From NCBI RefSeq assembly GCF_900258475.1, contig NZ_LT984888.1, positions 35,596-99,595 of the forward strand: a stretch of 64,000 bases of DNA, written 5' to 3'. A program made the translations under genes and the position numbers. Under the pieces are notes generated by a model. The model was given only the letters and a program-made list of their open reading frames with translations, searched no databases and was not told the DNA's origin. This stretch comes from Anaerococcus sp. Marseille-P3915. GTDB taxonomy: Bacteria; Bacillota; Clostridia; Tissierellales; Peptoniphilaceae. Of this stretch, positions 1-8,566 are shown piece by piece; the first letter of the stretch is position 1; each line of letters starts with the position of its first letter.

Positions 1-87
1 TCCTTATATAATGTATTTAGGTTGTTAAAGGTAACCTATAAGCCTTTTTCGACTAAGTATTATTCAGATTTACTGTATAATATTGTT

Positions 88-266
88 ATTAGATAGAGTG
101 TACTCGTCACTTCCTTGAGATTTAATCTCGTACTTGAAAGAGTGAGTCCTCTAATCTTTTAACTGTTTACGAATAAGTTAGATGTTGACCCTTTCAGGGT
201 ACTTCGTATATACCATAAGGCAGTAACGTTATTAGATTTTGAGGTGTCTATCTAAAATACTTTTTT
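88..266 (+). ncRNA. Candidate IS110 bridge RNA
   Basis: The stretch lies between a TATAAT box at 76-81 and the transposase start. It holds hairpins, including ACCCT-TTC-AGGGT at 188-200 and GAGA-TTTAA-TCTC near 117-129. Its length of about 180 nt and its place in the 5' noncoding end match the bridge RNAs known for the IS110 subgroup (IS621 type). Target-binding and donor-binding loops cannot be assigned without an alignment of related copies. Confidence 0.5.
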
Positions 267-278
267 ATGAGGTTTCAA

Positions 279-1448
279 ATGTTCTATTTAGGTATCGATA
301 TTGGTAAAAATACTCATGTTGCTTCATTAGTTGATGACAAGAAAAAGGTTATTTTTAAGGCTTTTTCTTTTTCAAATTCCATTAATGGCGCTGAGAGTTT
401 AGTCCTTAAACTAGAAGCTTTCAAAAATGAACTTGAAGTTGGTATGGAAGCTACAGGTCATTATTGGTTATCTCTATACTCATATCTTGCCCAAAAAAAC
501 TTTACTGTTCGTGTTATCAATCCAATCCAAACTGACGGTTGGCGACAAGGTGTAGAAATCAGAAAGAGAAAAACTGATATTATTGATTCTCTTTTAATAG
601 CTGATCTTCTTAGATATGGAGATTTCGTTGAGACTTCACTTTCTAATGAAGATTATTTGTCTTTGAGGAATCTTTCCAGATTTAGGTCCTACCTCATTTC
701 TTCAATTGGCGATCTTAAAAGAAAAACTATTGCACTTTTAGATCAAGTTTTTCCTGAATACGCCTCTTCTTTTAGTAATATTTTTGGGAAGACTTCTAAG
801 GAAATTCTTTCAAATTTCTCTACTCCTTCTGATTTTGAGGATATTAATTCTGATGATTTGAATACTTTTCTTGAATCTGTTTCTAAGAAAAACTATGCTT
901 CTAAGAAGATTGATGAGCTTTCTAAAAAGGCTTCTTCTTCTTTTGGTATTAATTTCTGCCTGGATTCTTTTAGTCTTCAAATCAAAATGCTTATTGAGCA
1001 AATTTCTTTTATTCAAACTCAGGTTTCTAATGTTGAGAATGAAATTGAGGTTTTACTTGAAAAACTTAATTCTCCAATTACTACTATTCCAGGTATCGGT
1101 TCTGTTAATGCAGCTACTATATTAGGTGAAATTGGTGATATTAAAAGATTTTCTAATCCTTCTAAACTTGTCGCTTATGCTGGTTTGGATGCTAGCATTT
1201 CTCAGTCTGGAGAATATGAATCTACTTACAATCATATGAGTAAAAGAGGTTCTCCATACCTTAGACGTGCTTTGTTTCAATCTGCTCTTAGAGCTGAATT
1301 TTGTGATCCTGTTTTCTCAGATTATTATCAAAAAAAGATTAGTGAAGGAAAACATCATTTAGTTGCTACTAATGCTGTTGCTAGAAAGCTTTGTCATACT
1401 ATTTTTGCTGTTCTTACTAAGAATGAACCTTATCAAGTGCAGAGTTAG
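279..1448 (+). CDS. IS110-family transposase (DEDD bridge-RNA recombinase)
   Basis: This is the recombinase of the IS element. The N-terminal RuvC-like DEDD domain starts with LGIDIGKNTHVA, continues with GMEATGHYW and then KTDIIDSLLIADLL. A middle coiled segment follows. The C-terminal Tnp domain has TTIPGIGSVNAATILGEIGD, AYAGLD and the SKRGSPYLRRALF box that holds the conserved serine region. Length, about 390 residues, is normal. I prefer the ATG at 279 over the one at 267, because a GAGG sits six bases before 279 and family members begin about there. The reading frame is intact, so the element may be active. Family members are guided to target and donor DNA by an RNA from the noncoding end of the element. 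Confidence 0.93.
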   Translation: MFYLGIDIGKNTHVASLVDDKKKVIFKAFSFSNSINGAESLVLKLEAFKNELEVGMEATGHYWLSLYSYLAQKNFTVRVINPIQTDGWRQGVEIRKRKTDIIDSLLIADLLRYGDFVETSLSNEDYLSLRNLSRFRSYLISSIGDLKRKTIALLDQVFPEYASSFSNIFGKTSKEILSNFSTPSDFEDINSDDLNTFLESVSKKNYASKKIDELSKKASSSFGINFCLDSFSLQIKMLIEQISFIQTQVSNVENEIEVLLEKLNSPITTIPGIGSVNAATILGEIGDIKRFSNPSKLVAYAGLDASISQSGEYESTYNHMSKRGSPYLRRALFQSALRAEFCDPVFSDYYQKKISEGKHHLVATNAVARKLCHTIFAVLTKNEPYQVQS

Positions 1449-1485
1449 TTTTTGCTTAACTGTTTACAAATTTTTGATAAAGCTT

Positions 1486-1539
1486 CTGTAAATGGCGAGC
1501 GAAGCTAGGGTGTAGCCTTTACCTTTTACAGGTTTTTTT
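1486..1539 (+). terminator. Intrinsic terminator after the transposase
   Basis: CTGTAAATGG at 1486 pairs with CCTTTTACAG ending at 1531 (one mismatch), with an inner GCTA/TAGC stem, and seven T follow. It closes the IS110 transcript. Confidence 0.7.
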
Positions 1540-1580
1540 GAAAAAAATTACAATTTCATGAGCAAAAAACTTATGAACCC

Positions 1581-1614
1581 AATATTTAAAATCTATTAAA
1601 TATTAGGTCTTTTT
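1581..1614 (+). terminator. Weak hairpin with T-run
   Basis: AATATTTA at 1581-1588 and TAAATATT at 1597-1604 form an 8-bp A/T stem followed by a short T run. The remainder of 1540-1740 is A/T-rich and holds no gene that I can see. Confidence 0.35.
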
Positions 1615-1740
1615 GTTGTGCCTATTTTTATTCATTTTTTATCTATATCAATCCCTATATTTTTTTATTTCACCTCTTGACTTTTAATAGTTAGTCTTTC
1701 TTTTTTTATTTATTACATTGTTTACTTAAATCCATTTTTA

Positions 1741-3765
1741 CTAATTAAAAATTCTATTATATTTTATTATTTGATTCCTGACTTCTTCGCTTGTTCTAGC
1801 CAATTCTAAAGCTCTTTTAAATTCATCTATTTTTAATAAATTAATTAACTCAAACAAAGCCTTTAAGTGGTCTTTATTTTCATCCACTGCAAGAATGCAA
1901 ACAAACTTAATCGGATCAAAAACCGGAGAACCAAAGTTAACAGGATTCCTTAATCTAGTTAAGGACATACTAGTCTTATTAACTTTAGAAGAAATTTTTC
2001 CATGTGGCAAAGCAAAATTTTCACTAACTACTACATATGGTCCAAATTCTTCTATATTTTCAATCATTTCACTTACATACTCTTCACTAATAAACTTTTT
2101 ATCTAATAAAACTTCTGAAGCCATTTTTATCGATTCTTTCCAATCAGATACTTCAATATCCAACACGATATTATCCTCAACAAGAAAGTCTTCCAAACTA
2201 TTACCTTCTTCTGAATTCATTTTTTCTAAAAATAAATCTTTCTTTTCGTTATTTTGTTTATTTGATTTATTTTCAGTAAAATCTAAATCGTAATTTTTAA
2301 TCATAGACCTAGATTTTTCATATATATAATCAGATATTTTCTTATAATCATATGCATTTATTAAAGGAGATACTTTTATATACTCTTTATTAATGTTGTA
2401 TAGATCAACCGTTGTGATTATGATATCAATATCATCTAAATCCATATTTCTTAATTGATGGCTTGTTGTACTTCCTACTATTTTAAACTTAAACAATTCT
2501 TCCAATTTATGATTTAATAACTGACTAGTACCTATACCTGAATTGCATACAACTATTGATTTCAACCTTCTGCATGCTCTATCAATCATTCTTTCGAGTG
2601 ATGCGTAAACGTATATAACAATATATGATATCTCAATATCATATATTTCTCTGTTAAAGTAACTAGATAATACTTCAGAATGCTTTTTGATTTTTTTAAA
2701 TAAATCTTTATTCTCTTTAGCAATTAGTTTAAGTTCGGGATAGTTAACGATATCTTCTATTTTATATAGTTTCATTCTTTCTATATGTAGTGAAAGACTT
2801 TCAAATAATTTGTAGTCTAAGAATAAAGGAATTGATAATTCTCGTGATAATGAATCAATTAATTCTCTAGTTATAAAATTTATACTGATTGAATCATCAT
2901 CATTTGCACCTACTAATCTGAACTGGAGGTTTGATATTAGTTTAGAAAGATATATACATTCATCTATATCGTAATGATGTTCAAAATGTTCAATCAACTG
3001 TTTGTATAAGCTATATGCTATATTTTTATCTAAATTATCTGATATAAAGTCAGATTCATCTATACTTTCATGGTCGTAATCGGCACTTAATGATAAAACC
3101 AATAAATAGCTTGATAAGATATCAAAGGACTTTTCAGAGAATATAACACTATTCCTATATTCAGATTCTCCAATAATATTAAATATAGTTTTTTTATTTT
3201 CCTCGATTTTAAAAGCTATATTTTCATTTAAGTTGTTTACAGAATTTATGAACATATTTATCAAATGATGATTGTTATAAACAAAATCTATTAGAGCTTC
3301 TCTTTTATTCTTGTGTGACCCGTCAATAGACAATCCTTTTCCTGGCTTTGTAACTAGTGATATGTTTTTTTGCTTGATAAAAGTTGCTAAGTCATTAATA
3401 TCGGAAGTAACAGTAGATCGAGATGCAAACATAGTATCGGCCAATTCTTTTTTTGTTACATAATCTTTTGCTATAAGCAAAATTAGGGTCTCTACATTTT
3501 GCCTTTCAGTTTTGTTAAGAGTGTAATCGTAAAAGTTTAATCCAGATAAAAAGCTTTTAACCGATTTCTTATCTTCTAACTTTATTTCGCTATCTCTAAC
3601 ATCAATGCTAATGCCAGAATACTTTAGAAGATAATTATTTATTATCTTTACATCGTCATTTATAGTTCTAAGACTTACTTTAAATGTTTTTTTCAAATGC
3701 TCTAAAGGTACAAAATCATTCTCATTTAATAAAATACATAAAATTTCATATCTTCTCTTGTTTAT
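1741..3765 (-). CDS. BglG/LicR-type PTS-regulated transcriptional regulator (HTH-PRD-PRD-EIIB-EIIA)
   Basis: This multidomain regulator responds to the phosphotransferase system, normally controlling sugar uptake genes. Order of domains: an N-terminal winged helix (LEHLKKTFKVSLRTINDDVK), a second HTH (KKELADTMFASRSTVTSDIN), two PRD modules, a gatB-like EIIB with its phospho-cysteine in VVCNSGIGTSQLL, and a type-2 EIIA with the histidine in FALPHGK. The first conventional start, a TTG at 3696, would cut off half of the first helix-turn-helix. In-frame coding runs upstream to a perfect AGGAGG at 3772-3777, where the only codon at normal spacing is ATA at 3763-3765. I therefore start it there, as a non-canonical or mutated start. 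No PTS permease genes lie nearby, so its target is unknown. Confidence 0.8.
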   Translation of the reverse strand: MNKRRYEILCILLNENDFVPLEHLKKTFKVSLRTINDDVKIINNYLLKYSGISIDVRDSEIKLEDKKSVKSFLSGLNFYDYTLNKTERQNVETLILLIAKDYVTKKELADTMFASRSTVTSDINDLATFIKQKNISLVTKPGKGLSIDGSHKNKREALIDFVYNNHHLINMFINSVNNLNENIAFKIEENKKTIFNIIGESEYRNSVIFSEKSFDILSSYLLVLSLSADYDHESIDESDFISDNLDKNIAYSLYKQLIEHFEHHYDIDECIYLSKLISNLQFRLVGANDDDSISINFITRELIDSLSRELSIPLFLDYKLFESLSLHIERMKLYKIEDIVNYPELKLIAKENKDLFKKIKKHSEVLSSYFNREIYDIEISYIVIYVYASLERMIDRACRRLKSIVVCNSGIGTSQLLNHKLEELFKFKIVGSTTSHQLRNMDLDDIDIIITTVDLYNINKEYIKVSPLINAYDYKKISDYIYEKSRSMIKNYDLDFTENKSNKQNNEKKDLFLEKMNSEEGNSLEDFLVEDNIVLDIEVSDWKESIKMASEVLLDKKFISEEYVSEMIENIEEFGPYVVVSENFALPHGKISSKVNKTSMSLTRLRNPVNFGSPVFDPIKFVCILAVDENKDHLKALFELINLLKIDEFKRALELARTSEEVRNQIIKYNRIFN

Positions 3766-3784
3766 ATTAACCCTCCTTTCAACT

Positions 3785-4272
3785 CAATAATACAATATAA
3801 GCAGAATTACAACAAGTCCAAATGTTTTCACAAGTTTGAAGGGAAATGTACTATCTCGATGTTTATTGGAAATTGTAAAAGGATGAATTTATAAAATATG
3901 TATAAATATCTACCAATTATATTTTTTCATCCAAGAATATTTCAAAAAATCTCTTAGGTCTTGATAATAGCTGATAATAGTTTTTTACTTATAATTTTTA
4001 TCTATTAATTACTTTTATATTTTATAAGATATCATGTTTGTTTTTGTTTTTTTATTTAAATGTTTTTTGAATATACCATATGATATCTAATTTTAAGAAA
4101 AGAAAAACCCCTCAATCCGATTCTGGGTTTTAGGATTTGGCTTATAATACATGGATTATCATAAAATTACAGGAATAGTAAACTTAAATCTATTCTCAAA
4201 AGGCTCAGAAGTCTTTTTCTTTCTAACTTGAACATAAAATAAAATTTTCAAAATAAAAAGTCCGCAGATTTC
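3785..4272. other. A/T-rich intergenic region
   Basis: No coding region or RNA gene is visible here. A stem of AAAACCC and GGGTTTT at 4104-4131 is terminator-like; it resembles the terminator at 39443 in sequence. Confidence 0.5.
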
Positions 4273-4274
4273 TC

Positions 4275-4385
4275 CACGAATTTAATAATTTGGATGTAGT
4301 ATTTAGACTCGAACCTGTGCTCTTCAGAGTCAGAAGTCCTCCTCGAGCCGGACTGGTTTGCTATGCCTTACCAACTTGCTACGAT
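4275..4385 (-). pseudogene. tRNA-Gln-like copy interrupted by a dispersed repeat
   Basis: Read on the minus strand, the D-arm part AGCAAGTTGGTAAGGCA and the anticodon-to-T-arm part GAGCACAGGTTCGAGTC match the intact tRNA-Gln 115 bases away. About 25 bases containing the dispersed repeat (4336-4359) separate them, the 5' anticodon stem strand is lost, and the acceptor strands no longer pair well. It should not give a functional tRNA. Confidence 0.7.
4336..4359 (+). repeat. Dispersed GTCCTC..AGCCGGAC..GGCTT repeat, copy 1
   Basis: This copy has GTCC, then GAGCCGGAC, then GGTTT. Related copies lie at 11739, 11933, 11951, 12246 and 23135. It is embedded in the broken tRNA copy. Confidence 0.65.
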
Positions 4386-4498
4386 AAAAGCCCCTTGATT
4401 TGGGGCGCTCTCGGCCGCTAGGGCAAATCTATCCCGAGAATAAGGTGTGCTACCACCGATAAGCTTCGAAGAAGCGAATTCTCGTTTCCAATAAATTT

Positions 4499-4573
4499 TG
4501 GCTGGAATGACAGGACTCGAACCTGTGCTCTCCAGAGTCAGAATCTGGTGCCTTACCAACTTGGCTACATTCC
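4499..4573 (-). tRNA. tRNA-Gln (CTG)
   Basis: A 75-base cloverleaf with encoded CCA. The acceptor GGAATGT pairs with the ATTCC side, the D-arm is AGCCAAGTTGGTAAGGC, the anticodon stem is CCAGA/TCTGG with loop TTCTGAC (anticodon CTG), and the T-arm is CAGG-TTCGAGT-CCTG. It reads CAG codons. A sigma-A-like promoter lies just upstream. Confidence 0.9.
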
Positions 4574-4593
4574 AAAAATTTTCTTACCCTTAT

Positions 4594-4621
4594 AAATTAC
4601 CTCTTTCAAAAATTTTGTCAA
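4594..4621 (-). promoter_or_regulatory. Promoter of tRNA-Gln
   Basis: On the minus strand a perfect TTGACA (4616-4621) is followed after 16 bases by TAATTT (4594-4599), about 20 bases before the tRNA. Confidence 0.6.
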
Positions 4622-4645
4622 CGCCAAATACCAGTAAATATGTGT

Positions 4646-5362
4646 CTATTTTTGCTTGCCAGTGATACAAAGATTTATCTCGTATCCAGCTCTTATTGAT
4701 GTATTAATGGACTTGGTGTGAGAAATTTGTGTGGCAGTAATTGGGCTTATATCTTCATATTCTTGTTTTATTATTAAGGATAGGCTCCTTAAGATGGATG
4801 CACCTAGACCTTGGTATTTAGGTTCTTTAGAAAATTTCTCAAGGCCTATATCCCAAAGGTATTTTCCAGCAACTGAGGCTCCTGCTAGAGCTATGAGGTC
4901 TTTTCCATCATAAAAACTAAGGCCTAGCCTGTCATCTTCATCAAAAGCAAAGGCCATTTTTGTCTTGCCTTTAAAGTTTTTTATATCTTCTTTTTCTAGC
5001 CTTGTGAATTCGAAGTCTTTAATCTCTACATATCTATCAGAAAAAGTCATCAGAGGGAAAAAATTGTCTATTTCTATTCCAAATTCTCCTAAAATTTTAT
5101 CCAAAACCCTAATGTTGTCCGCTTCGGCAAACCAGGCTCCGGGATACTGTTCAAATTTTTTCTTTAATTTGTTTATTAGGGCAGGATTTTCTGATCTCAT
5201 GAAGACCTTTCCTCCTGTACAAATCGCAGTAAAGGGAGCCTTGTTATAGAAAAGAAAACTTTCATCTGCCTTATTTACCATAAAAATATTATTTTTATCC
5301 TTAAATCCCTCAGGACTTATTGAAAAATCATTCAGTATTTGTTTTTTAAAATTAATATCCAT
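4646..5362 (-). CDS. GNAT-family N-acetyltransferase
   Basis: A 238-residue cytoplasmic protein. Its C-terminal half has the GNAT acetyl-CoA pattern: a strand ending in IALAGASVAG, then LEKFSKEPKYQGLGASILRSL (the pyrophosphate-binding helix with QGLG), then an aromatic C-terminal part (SIRAGYEINL). The N-terminal half is a less conserved second domain, as in two-lobed GNATs. Substrate is unknown. It follows the tRNA with no shared operon. The start is the ATG at 5362; a longer in-frame start was not found. Confidence 0.75.
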   Translation of the reverse strand: MDINFKKQILNDFSISPEGFKDKNNIFMVNKADESFLFYNKAPFTAICTGGKVFMRSENPALINKLKKKFEQYPGAWFAEADNIRVLDKILGEFGIEIDNFFPLMTFSDRYVEIKDFEFTRLEKEDIKNFKGKTKMAFAFDEDDRLGLSFYDGKDLIALAGASVAGKYLWDIGLEKFSKEPKYQGLGASILRSLSLIIKQEYEDISPITATQISHTKSINTSIRAGYEINLCITGKQK

Positions 5363-5436
5363 TTGCCTAAACTCCAGTATTTTTATTAGTTAAAATTATA
5401 CTTTTAAGTGCGATTTTTCGCTAAAAACCCATCTAA

Positions 5437-5468
5437 AAAGCACTTAGCTTATATATCCTAAGTGCTTT
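5437..5468 (-). terminator. Terminator of the zinc/histidine-triad operon
   Basis: AAGCACTTAG and CTAAGTGCTT form a symmetrical stem with a 10-base loop and T runs on both strands, directly after the histidine-triad gene. Confidence 0.8.
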
Positions 5469-5475
5469 CTTGCTT

Positions 5476-7755
5476 TTAATTTACTTTTAAGTTATAGAAC
5501 CATCTGCCATTTGAGCCTTGGATTAGATCGTAGGCGTTGTTTGCAAAGTCGCTTTCTAGGGCTTTTTGTGCGGCCTTTTCTGCTTCTTCTCTAGTTTCAT
5601 AGCCATCTTGAGCTTTTTCTAGATTTTCCTTTTTCTCCTCTGGGTCTATCTCTTTCTTTTCTATTTTAGGCTTTGTTTCATTTTCTTCCTTATTTTTAGG
5701 ACTTTCTTCAATTTTTTCGTCTGATTTTTCTTCTTCAGCTTCTTCTTTTTTCATTTCTGGTAGCTTGCCATTTTTGTAGACTATTTTTCCGTCTACTTCT
5801 TCAAAGTCACTTATGTGGAAGACTAAATCTTCTGTTCCATATACATAGAAGTTTAGTTCTATATTATTTACAGAAGCTTCTGGGTATGCTTTTTCTAAGA
5901 ATTGTTTTATATTATATCTTAGTATTTCTGATTTTTCATCATCATATTCTTTGCCTATTTCTACATCTGGATTTTCCATCTTATATTTTAGGGTTGCTAC
6001 TATATCTTTGGCTGTGAAATCGCCTAATTCTCCAGCTTTTTCCATTTTTACTAGGTCTTTTATGCTTAGGTAATGATAATGATCTCCGTGAAGCCAGTAG
6101 AATACATCTCCACCCTTGTATTGGCCACCTGGTCCAAATGCCGCCTTGCCATCGGTTATTTGTCCGTAGCTTTCCATTAGTTTAAACCTATCGTCAAATA
6201 CTCTTTCTATACCTGCTACTTTTTTACCTTTGATGCTGTCATAGGAAAATAGGTCTCCATCATTTACTTCTACATGGGAATAGTCTTTTGAATCATTGAT
6301 ATATTCAGCATCTGGATAATGACTCTTAGGATTTTCTGTTACTACTCCTACTTCTTCTTCGCCCTTGTAGAGGTGCCAATGATCACCATGGTCGATTATT
6401 TTTGTAATTCCTTCTGGCCAGGTGAATTCTTTTTTATCTTCTTTTTGATTATCGTGGCTGCCTTCATATTGACCAAAGTTTGCCTTTGGGTAGATATCTT
6501 GTGGATTCTCATAGGTTACACCTTCTCTTCCCTTTGAATCGTAGATGTGGTAATGGTCACCGTGTTTTAGGATTTTTACTATATCGTAGCGGTCAACTTT
6601 TTCCTTGCCTAGGATATTGGTTATTTTTAGACTTTCTATCCTTGATTTTTCATCATTTCTTGGATTTTCTGGTCTATCTTGACTTTCCTCTTCTTTAGGA
6701 TTTTCTTTTTTATCTTCGCTTGGCTTTTTATCTTTTTCTTTATTATCCTTTTTATCTCCATGGCTTCCTTCATAGGTGCCTATTGGAATATCTGGATAAA
6801 GGCTTGATGGGTCAGAGTAGCTTATATATTCATCTCCATCAGCTGTATAGATATGATAGTGGTCTCCGTGCTTTAAGATTTTTACTACGTTGTGAGTTTT
6901 TTTCTCATCTTCTACCTTTATTAACTTATCATCTTTTTGTAGTTTTTCAGGTCTTTTTTCTTCCTTTTTATCTTTATATTTAGCTTGCTTTTCCTTCTCT
7001 TCTTTGAGAATTTTAGCAATCATTTCCTTTCTATCGCCGTGGCTTCCTTCATAAATTCCGTAGGAGGCGTTTGGATATAGGCTTCTTGGGTCTTCGTAAG
7101 TTACAAATTCGTTGCCCTTTGATGTGTAGATATGATAATGGTCGCCGTGCTTTAAAATTTTGATGACTCTTTCATCATCTTTTTCTAGTTTTTCTTTTAC
7201 TTTTTTATTTTCGGCTACTTTTTCTGACTTTGTTTTATTTGCATTATGTGATCCATGACTGCCTACATAGGTTCCTATTTTTATATTAGGAAAAAGAGCT
7301 GATGGGTTTTCGTAGGTTAGGTATTCTGTCCCATCTGCTAAGTAGACGTGGTAGTGATCACCGTGTTTTTTTATTGCTACTACATTTTTATTTTTTAGCT
7401 GATTTTTGCCTACCACGCTTACCATTTCAAATTTACCTGTATCTTGAATCTGACTTGGGTCGGTGTAGGTTATCTTTTCCCTGCCATCTTTGGTGAAAAC
7501 ATGCCAATGGTCGCCATGTTTTACGACCTTTACTATGTCTTCTTTTTTGATTTCAGCATCTACTAGGACTTCTGTTGTTTTGTCCTTTTTGATGGTAGAT
7601 TTTTTGGCAATGTAGCTTGTTTTCTGACCTGTTTTTATTGCTTTGTTAACAGATGTTTTTGCTTCTTTATTATTAAATAGGGAGCAGGCACTGAGGCTTG
7701 TCGCAAATAGGCAAGTAAGTAGGACTGCTCTTCCTAGATTTTTCTTATTTTTCAT
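5476..7755 (-). CDS. Histidine-triad (Pht/Htp-like) surface lipoprotein
   Basis: A 759-residue lipoprotein (lipobox LSAC at about residues 21-24) with seven HxxHxH triads of the form HGDH(Y/W)H at roughly residues 80, 131, 203, 296, 398, 456 and 556. The first five repeat units share a plan: K-HGDHYH-xYxxxG-xxxTYxxP-Y/F-P-GxYxGSHG, separated by Lys/Glu-rich linkers. The C-terminal part has an extended Pht-like region and an acidic, Lys/Glu-rich linker ending in a small domain with YDLIQGSNGRWFYNLKV. In streptococci such proteins bind zinc at the cell surface and hand it to AdcA-type receptors. Here it is the last gene of a znu operon, 10 bases behind znuB, which supports a zinc-scavenging role. 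Confidence 0.9.
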   Translation of the reverse strand: MKNKKNLGRAVLLTCLFATSLSACSLFNNKEAKTSVNKAIKTGQKTSYIAKKSTIKKDKTTEVLVDAEIKKEDIVKVVKHGDHWHVFTKDGREKITYTDPSQIQDTGKFEMVSVVGKNQLKNKNVVAIKKHGDHYHVYLADGTEYLTYENPSALFPNIKIGTYVGSHGSHNANKTKSEKVAENKKVKEKLEKDDERVIKILKHGDHYHIYTSKGNEFVTYEDPRSLYPNASYGIYEGSHGDRKEMIAKILKEEKEKQAKYKDKKEEKRPEKLQKDDKLIKVEDEKKTHNVVKILKHGDHYHIYTADGDEYISYSDPSSLYPDIPIGTYEGSHGDKKDNKEKDKKPSEDKKENPKEEESQDRPENPRNDEKSRIESLKITNILGKEKVDRYDIVKILKHGDHYHIYDSKGREGVTYENPQDIYPKANFGQYEGSHDNQKEDKKEFTWPEGITKIIDHGDHWHLYKGEEEVGVVTENPKSHYPDAEYINDSKDYSHVEVNDGDLFSYDSIKGKKVAGIERVFDDRFKLMESYGQITDGKAAFGPGGQYKGGDVFYWLHGDHYHYLSIKDLVKMEKAGELGDFTAKDIVATLKYKMENPDVEIGKEYDDEKSEILRYNIKQFLEKAYPEASVNNIELNFYVYGTEDLVFHISDFEEVDGKIVYKNGKLPEMKKEEAEEEKSDEKIEESPKNKEENETKPKIEKKEIDPEEKKENLEKAQDGYETREEAEKAAQKALESDFANNAYDLIQGSNGRWFYNLKVN

Positions 7756-7765
7756 TGTTTCTCCT

Positions 7766-8560
7766 TTATTTTTTCTTTATAAAAAGGCTTATAATTAGCC
7801 ATACTACAGATATCAATACTATTACAGACCCTGGTTTTAAGTCTAGATAATAGGATATTATTAGACCTAAAAATACAAAAATAATGGAAAATCCTATTGA
7901 TAGTAACAAGGTCGCCTTGTAGGTCTTGGTATATTGCATTGCACTAATACTTGGTATGACTAAGATTGATGATACTATCAAGGACCCTATTGTCTTAGCT
8001 GATATTGATACTGCTATGGCTGTTAAAAAGGTTATAAATATATTTACTAGCTTGACATTAATTCCCATAATTTTGGCCGCCTGGGGGTCAAAAATCGTAA
8101 GATAAAGGCTTTTGTACAAGCTTATATAGGCCAAAATTACAAAAATAGCCACTCCTATCACTAAATAAAATTCCTGATCTGAAATAGTCACTATGGATCC
8201 AAATAGGTAGGATGAGATGGCATTGGTATTTTTGACCATGGATGAAAATATTCCCGCAAGGCCTATTGATGCCGCAAGGATAATCACCGTTGATATTTCT
8301 TGGTAGGCCTTTAATTTATTTCTAATAAGTTCTATGGATAGGCCTGCCACAAGACAAGCAATTATTGCCGCAAGGATTGGACTAAAGCCAAAGGCAAGGC
8401 CAATGGTAAGGCCTGCTAGAGATGAGTGGGATAAGGTATCTCCAATCATCGATAGCCTCTTAAGTAGGACCAATTGACCCATGCAAGGCAAAATCAAGGC
8501 CAAGAGTCCGCCGACCATGAAGGCCCTTTGCATAAATTCATATTCTAATATATCTGGCAT
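7766..8560 (-). CDS. znuB: Zinc/manganese ABC transporter permease
   Basis: A 264-residue ABC-3 family membrane protein with about eight transmembrane helices. It shows the family hallmarks RLSMIGDTLSHSSLAG near the N-terminus and DPQAAKIMGI before the last helices. It forms the channel for the receptor and ATPase encoded just upstream. It lies 6 bases after znuC and 10 bases before the histidine-triad gene, so all are in one transcript. The 264-residue length equals that of its paralogue at 30347. Confidence 0.9.
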   Translation of the reverse strand: MPDILEYEFMQRAFMVGGLLALILPCMGQLVLLKRLSMIGDTLSHSSLAGLTIGLAFGFSPILAAIIACLVAGLSIELIRNKLKAYQEISTVIILAASIGLAGIFSSMVKNTNAISSYLFGSIVTISDQEFYLVIGVAIFVILAYISLYKSLYLTIFDPQAAKIMGINVKLVNIFITFLTAIAVSISAKTIGSLIVSSILVIPSISAMQYTKTYKATLLLSIGFSIIFVFLGLIISYYLDLKPGSVIVLISVVWLIISLFIKKK

Positions 8561-8566
8561 ATTTCC

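Larger units (their letters stand above)
60..1540 (+). mobile_element. IS110-family insertion sequence (approximate limits)
   Basis: A DEDD-type IS110 transposase is preceded by about 190 bases of noncoding, hairpin-containing DNA and followed by a short right end with a terminator. IS110 elements lack terminal inverted repeats, so the exact ends cannot be read from one copy. A hairpin at 18-38 followed by T-rich DNA may be a terminator of a gene to the left of the window rather than part of the element. The limits given are an inference. Confidence 0.6.

Noticed and set aside
810-1125. Other open frames inside the IS110 transposase gene
   Set aside because: They are low-complexity shadows of the transposase reading frame.
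4336-4359. H-type pseudoknot reading of the dispersed repeat
   Set aside because: One-base loop 3 across a four-base-pair stem is sterically unlikely; competing hairpins or a protein site fit better.
4368-4559. 63-residue frame on the minus strand
   Set aside because: It overlaps the intact tRNA-Gln and the broken tRNA copy; the text is translated tRNA sequence.
6319-7496. Leu/Phe-rich frames opposite the histidine-triad gene
   Set aside because: They mirror the His/Lys repeats on the opposite strand and have no start signals.
5476-7755. Regular repeats taken at first for a CRISPR array
   Set aside because: The periodicity is protein-coding (histidine-triad units), with diverged third codon positions and variable spacing. 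No CRISPR array or cas gene was seen in the window.
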